A program made the translations under genes and the position numbers. 21,078 nt of DNA from a virus: IMG/VR virus record IMGVR_UViG_3300046458_000055, positions 1 to 21,078 of that record; one strand, given 5' to 3'. Position 1 is the stretch's first letter. Each line of letters opens with the position of its first letter. The notes under the pieces were generated by a model. That model was not told the DNA's origin and ran no database searches. It was given only the letters and a program-made list of their open reading frames with translations. Below are positions 17,722 to 21,078 of the stretch, in pieces.

Positions 17722-17891
17722 ATTCTCACCTTCTTTCCAGCATCGGTAATCACTTCAATGGTGACTGATGTTGAAGGCGCGCCAGTATCGTCGCCAGTGA
17801 AAAAAGTAACCGTATCTATTGAGTTTTTACCTTCAATGATTGGCATAAGGTCACCATTAACCAAGCCAGCGTAAATTTTCACGTTGCCCAT
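17664..17891 (-). CDS. 75-residue beta-rich protein antisense to the late operon
   Basis: ATG at 17891 with GGGAG 6 bases upstream. The protein, MGNVKIYAGLVNGDLMPIIE onward, is a run of beta strands with VTFFTGDDTGAPSTSVTIEV and KKVRIYIPNSSADASVTVDG. It resembles small conserved proteins found just before terminase genes in some enterobacterial phages, from memory only. It is transcribed away from the terminase, starting 23 bases from the terS start, so a divergent promoter region should lie between. Function unknown. Confidence 0.65.
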   Translation of the reverse strand: MGNVKIYAGLVNGDLMPIIEGKNSIDTVTFFTGDDTGAPSTSVTIEVITDAGKKVRIYIPNSSADASVTVDGKRI

Positions 17892-17914
17892 TAGCATCTC
17901 CCAAAGGAATTCAC

Positions 17915-18484
17915 ATGGCACTCACCGACAAACAAGAAATGTTCTGTCGCGAGTACCTCATCGATTTGAACGCCACGCAAGCGGCAATTCGGGCGGGGTA
18001 TAGCGAAAATACCGCCCGCAAGATTGGTAGTGAGAACCTCTCAAAACCAGACATCCAAAATAGAATCGCCGAACTCAAAGTACAACGCAACGAGCAAGTA
18101 AACATTGATGCTGCTTATGTTCTGCGCCGCCTGGTTGAGATAGATGAAATGGACGTGCTGGACATCCTTAAAGATGACGGCGGACTGAAAATGGTTCACG
18201 AATGGCCGAAGGTTTGGCGCACCACATTAAGTGGTCTGGACATCCTCACGACCGTCACCAATTTCGATGAAACGACCATGGAAAACATCCTCAAGAAAAT
18301 TAAGTGGCCGGACAAGGTTAAAAACCTTGAGTTGCTCGGAAAGCACATCTCGGTGATGGCCTTCAAAGAGCAGGCGACCCATGAGCACACTGGTAAGAAC
18401 GGCGGTCCTGTAGAAACGGCTGTACTGAGTAAAGACGAATACAAGGCTGCCCGGCGGGAGATGTTGGAGGATGACGACTGCTGA
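17915..18484 (+). CDS. Terminase small subunit
   Basis: A 189-residue Terminase_2-type small subunit. The N-terminal DNA-binding domain has the family pattern: LTDKQEMFCREYLIDLNATQ (3-22), AAIRAGYSENTARKIGSENL (23-42), PDIQNRIAEL, followed by a dimer/oligomer helix (AAYVLRRLVEIDEMDVLDIL) and KNLELLGKHISVMAF. It recognises phage DNA and brings it to the large subunit. AAAGGA lies 7 bases before the ATG. Ends 14 bases into terL. Confidence 0.93.
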   Translation: MALTDKQEMFCREYLIDLNATQAAIRAGYSENTARKIGSENLSKPDIQNRIAELKVQRNEQVNIDAAYVLRRLVEIDEMDVLDILKDDGGLKMVHEWPKVWRTTLSGLDILTTVTNFDETTMENILKKIKWPDKVKNLELLGKHISVMAFKEQATHEHTGKNGGPVETAVLSKDEYKAARREMLEDDDC

Positions 18485-19943
18485 GCAAAAGAACTATGCG
18501 CGCCGGTTAGAGTGTGAGGAAGACGGTCTCTATTACGCCCGCTACTTCTTCAAGCAACGCACCGGCGGGAAGATGATTGTCGCGCCGCATCACAAAGTGA
18601 TTCAGCAAACGCTGGACCGCGTTATCGATGGTGAGATTACCCGGCTCATTATCAACGTTCCGCCTGGCTACACCAAAACAGAATTGGCAACTATTAACAT
18701 GATGGGCCGGGGGCTGACGCTCAATAACCGTGCCCGATTCATGCATCTGTCTTATTCGCACAACCTCGCACTACTCAATTCATCTACCGCACGCAGCATG
18801 ATCAGGTCTCAGACTTATCAGAGCATGTGGCCGATGGAATTGCGGGACGATGCTGACAGCAAGGCGATGTGGTGGAACGAGTTTGGGGGGGGTGTTTATG
18901 CCTCTTCAGCTGCAGGACAGGTTACTGGCTTTCGAGCTGGTCATATGGAGCCAGGCTGGCAGGGCGCATTGATTATTGATGACCCGGTAAAGCCTGACGA
19001 TGCCTATAGCGAGACAGTTCGCGATGGCGTTAACAACCGCTTCAACGAAACCATCAAGTCACGCCTGGCTATTGAAACCACGCCGATGATCGTGATTATG
19101 CAGCGCATCCACTATCAGGACTTGAGCGGGTATCTCCTGCGGGGCGGTAGCGGTGAAAAGTGGCATCACCTGAATTTGCCAGTGCTCATCGACAATAGCC
19201 AGTCTTACGCCGCGCTTTACCCAGAGAATACCCACGCCATACCGATTGAACATGGCCTGGCAGAAGGCTGGCTCTGGCCCTTCAAGCACAACGAATCGCA
19301 TCGCATTTCGCTGTTCTCTCACCGCAGAACGGCTGAGGCGCAGTACATGCAAAAGCCACGGCGCTTTAATGCCGAAGGTGCGCTGTGGAATGAGGGGATG
19401 ATAGCCAGCGCGCGTGCGCTGCAAATTGCTATAGATGCGACTCGCACAGTGATCGCGATCGACCCTCAGGTGACCAATAACGAGGACAGCGATGAAACAG
19501 GCATTGTCGCTGCAAGTTCATACGGCAAAGGTAATGAGCGCATGTTCTCAGTGGATGCGGACTACTCTGGCAAATTCTCGCCGAATGGGTGGGCCAAAAA
19601 AGCCATATGGGCCTACAACGAACATCGCGCTGAAGCGATCGTGATCGAAACCAATCAGGGTGGCGACATGGCCGAGGATACCTTGCGAAATGCCGGGTTT
19701 ACCGGCCGCATCATTCGGGTACACGCCAGCAAAGGGAAGTATGCCAGGGCTGAGCCGATTTCAGCCCTTTATGAGCAAGGCCGTGTGGCGCATAGAGGCA
19801 ACCTCTACGCCCTGGAAAATCAGCTGATGGAGTACGTACCTGCAACCTCTAAAAAATCACCAGACCGGCTCGATGCGCTGGTTTGGGCAATAACCGAATT
19901 GTTCCAGCCGAAAGGAACGACGGTCAGGCCTTTCTCTGGATAA
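18471..19943 (+). CDS. Terminase large subunit
   Basis: A 490-residue packaging motor. ATPase domain: Walker A variant NVPPGYTKTE (about 62-71), Walker B ALIIDDP (about 166-172), and the coupling-region MQRIHYQDLSG. RNase H-like nuclease domain: VIAIDPQVTNNEDSDETGIV (first Asp), AIVIETNQGGDM (Glu) and the final SPDRLDALVWAI (Asp). It powers DNA entry and cuts concatemers. Its ATG directly follows GGAGG inside the terS end, so translation probably depends on coupling. Confidence 0.93.
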   Translation: MTTAEQKNYARRLECEEDGLYYARYFFKQRTGGKMIVAPHHKVIQQTLDRVIDGEITRLIINVPPGYTKTELATINMMGRGLTLNNRARFMHLSYSHNLALLNSSTARSMIRSQTYQSMWPMELRDDADSKAMWWNEFGGGVYASSAAGQVTGFRAGHMEPGWQGALIIDDPVKPDDAYSETVRDGVNNRFNETIKSRLAIETTPMIVIMQRIHYQDLSGYLLRGGSGEKWHHLNLPVLIDNSQSYAALYPENTHAIPIEHGLAEGWLWPFKHNESHRISLFSHRRTAEAQYMQKPRRFNAEGALWNEGMIASARALQIAIDATRTVIAIDPQVTNNEDSDETGIVAASSYGKGNERMFSVDADYSGKFSPNGWAKKAIWAYNEHRAEAIVIETNQGGDMAEDTLRNAGFTGRIIRVHASKGKYARAEPISALYEQGRVAHRGNLYALENQLMEYVPATSKKSPDRLDALVWAITELFQPKGTTVRPFSG

Positions 19944-19955
19944 CTGGATAAAACA

Positions 19956-21078
19956 ATGAGTAATGACGTTCGCAACAGGTCAGCAAAAGTCGAGGCCATC
20001 GCCACTTGCTGGCCGATGATTACTGCCTTACTCGGCGGTACGTCTGCAATGCGCGATGCCGGGAAAGTTTATCTTCCTCAGTGGCCGAATGAGGACGAAG
20101 GCTTTTATAAAAGTCGCCTGAAATCAGCCACCCTGTTTCCTGCTTTCTCACGAACCATTGAAGTGCTTAGCGGAAAGCCGTTTTCCCGCCCGGTTACATG
20201 GGATGAGAAGAAGGTGCCTGAGAGCATTCAGAAAATGTTCCCGGATATCGATATGCAGGGAACAAACCTGCATTCGTTCCTTGCCAGCGTTTGCGAAGAG
20301 GCAATGGGGTACGGCTTGTCTGGAATATTGGTAGAACATCCACCCACCGAAGGAAATCTGACTGTAGCTGAAGAGAAACGCCGTGGACTGAGGCCTTACT
20401 TTGCCAAGATAGCCGGCAACAGCTTGCTGGACTTCGACTCAAAGCAGATTGATGGTCAGGAGACATTCACCATGCTCCGCTTCGTGGAAGTAGTATCTGA
20501 GCGTGATCCGCAAAATGAGTTTGCTGAGAAACAAATTGAGCAGGTCAGGGTACTGAATATCGGCAGGTGGCGAATCTATCGTGAGAAGAAAAACGAGACG
20601 ACTGGCGCTATAGAGTGGTCGCTGCATCAGGAGGGAACAACCAGCCTGCAGAAGATTACCTTCGTGCCGGTCTATGGTGACCGACTGGGATTCATGCAGT
20701 CCAAGCCGCCAATGGCTGAGCTGGCCTTCCTGAACGTCGAGCACTGGCAGTCTAAAAGCGACCAGCAGACAATTCTTCACGTTGCCCGCGTACCGGTCCT
20801 CTTCGGTAGAAAGTTGGGTGATGGGCCGATCACCGTAGGCGCCGCGTCTGCGATAGTTTCTGATGAAGAAGGCGCAGATCTCAAGTACGTCGAACATACC
20901 GGCAAAGCCATTGAAGCCGGCCGCATTGATATCCTCGACCTTGAGGACAAGATGCGGCAAATCGGTGCTGAGCTACTTGTTGTGAAGCCGGGACGGCAAA
21001 CGGTTGTTCAGACTGTGGCTGATAATGAGGCCGGTACGTGCGCACTCCAGCGCATCATCGGCGATCTCACAGACGCAA
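19956..21078 (+). CDS. Portal protein, DUF4055 type, partial
   Basis: An open frame of 374 codons from the ATG at 19956 to the window end, without a stop. It begins MSNDVRNRSAKVEAIATCWP, then ALLGGTSAMRDAGKVYLPQW, LKSATLFPAFSRTIEVLSGK, NLHSFLASVCEEAMGYGLSG and FLNVEHWQSKSDQQTILHVA. This order matches the DUF4055 family of phage portal-like proteins that follow terL. It forms the ring through which DNA enters the head. The ribosome site (TGGAT) is weak, 12 bases after the terL stop. Confidence 0.85.
   Translation, partial: MSNDVRNRSAKVEAIATCWPMITALLGGTSAMRDAGKVYLPQWPNEDEGFYKSRLKSATLFPAFSRTIEVLSGKPFSRPVTWDEKKVPESIQKMFPDIDMQGTNLHSFLASVCEEAMGYGLSGILVEHPPTEGNLTVAEEKRRGLRPYFAKIAGNSLLDFDSKQIDGQETFTMLRFVEVVSERDPQNEFAEKQIEQVRVLNIGRWRIYREKKNETTGAIEWSLHQEGTTSLQKITFVPVYGDRLGFMQSKPPMAELAFLNVEHWQSKSDQQTILHVARVPVLFGRKLGDGPITVGAASAIVSDEEGADLKYVEHTGKAIEAGRIDILDLEDKMRQIGAELLVVKPGRQTVVQTVADNEAGTCALQRIIGDLTDA

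Noticed and set aside
1-21078. tRNA, CRISPR array, insertion sequence or att site
   Set aside because: No cloverleaf, no regular spacer-repeat array, no transposase frame and no integrase or core repeat was seen.

Overview
The window is most of the early, regulatory, lysis and packaging-entry part of a lambda-like (lambdoid) temperate phage or prophage of an enterobacterium. The repressor (CI), Cro, CII, N, O, NinB, NinG, YlcG, the phage-82-type Q and HicAB all read as relatives of Escherichia/Salmonella phage proteins. I cannot name the host genus; Serratia, Pantoea, Rahnella or Erwinia relatives are all possible. No rRNA, tRNA, insertion sequence, CRISPR array or attachment site was seen.

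Layout. (1) 1-1905, minus strand: start of the leftward pL operon, with nutL, the N antiterminator, four accessory genes and two intrinsic terminators. (2) 1943-2029: pL with three oL operators. (3) 2101-5139, minus strand: the lysogenic immunity operon, cI followed by an AT-rich SIR2-domain gene, a 32-codon gene and a strong terminator. The SIR2 gene sits where lambda carries rexAB. (4) 5146-5216: oR with pRM and pR. (5) 5245-8214, plus strand: cro, nutR, cII with pRE inside it, an antisense OOP-like RNA, a ParB-like gene, O with the iteron origin, and a DnaC-like helicase loader. (6) 8396-11020: a tightly overlapping nin-type block. (7) 10998-11908: Q with a CII-type antisense promoter inside it, then pR' and tR'. 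(8) 12039-13297: two moron units, an RcsF-like lipoprotein and a hicAB toxin-antitoxin module. (9) 13408-15621: lysis cassette with two membrane/coiled-coil proteins, T4-type endolysin, holin, overlapping spanins and a small tail gene. (10) 15795-17891: KilA-N gene plus an accessory island of small, partly AT-rich genes, two of them antisense to late transcription. (11) 17915-21078: small terminase, large terminase and a DUF4055-type portal that runs off the window.

How it works together. Six 15-bp operators (half-site AATAC) let CI and Cro switch pL, pR and pRM. N acts at nutL and nutR, whose boxB hairpins share the same CGAAAT loop. CII should activate two leftward promoters with identical geometry, pRE in cII and paQ in Q; OOP-like RNA opposes cII. 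Q at pR' then opens the late genes.

The items most worth a second look are the SIR2 gene in the rex position (candidate lysogen-expressed anti-phage defence), the RcsF-like lipoprotein, the N reading frame that runs 100 codons over the next gene, and the small-gene island with a Cys-rich peptide upstream of the terminase. All assignments come from reading the sequence and remembered family features; no database search was run.
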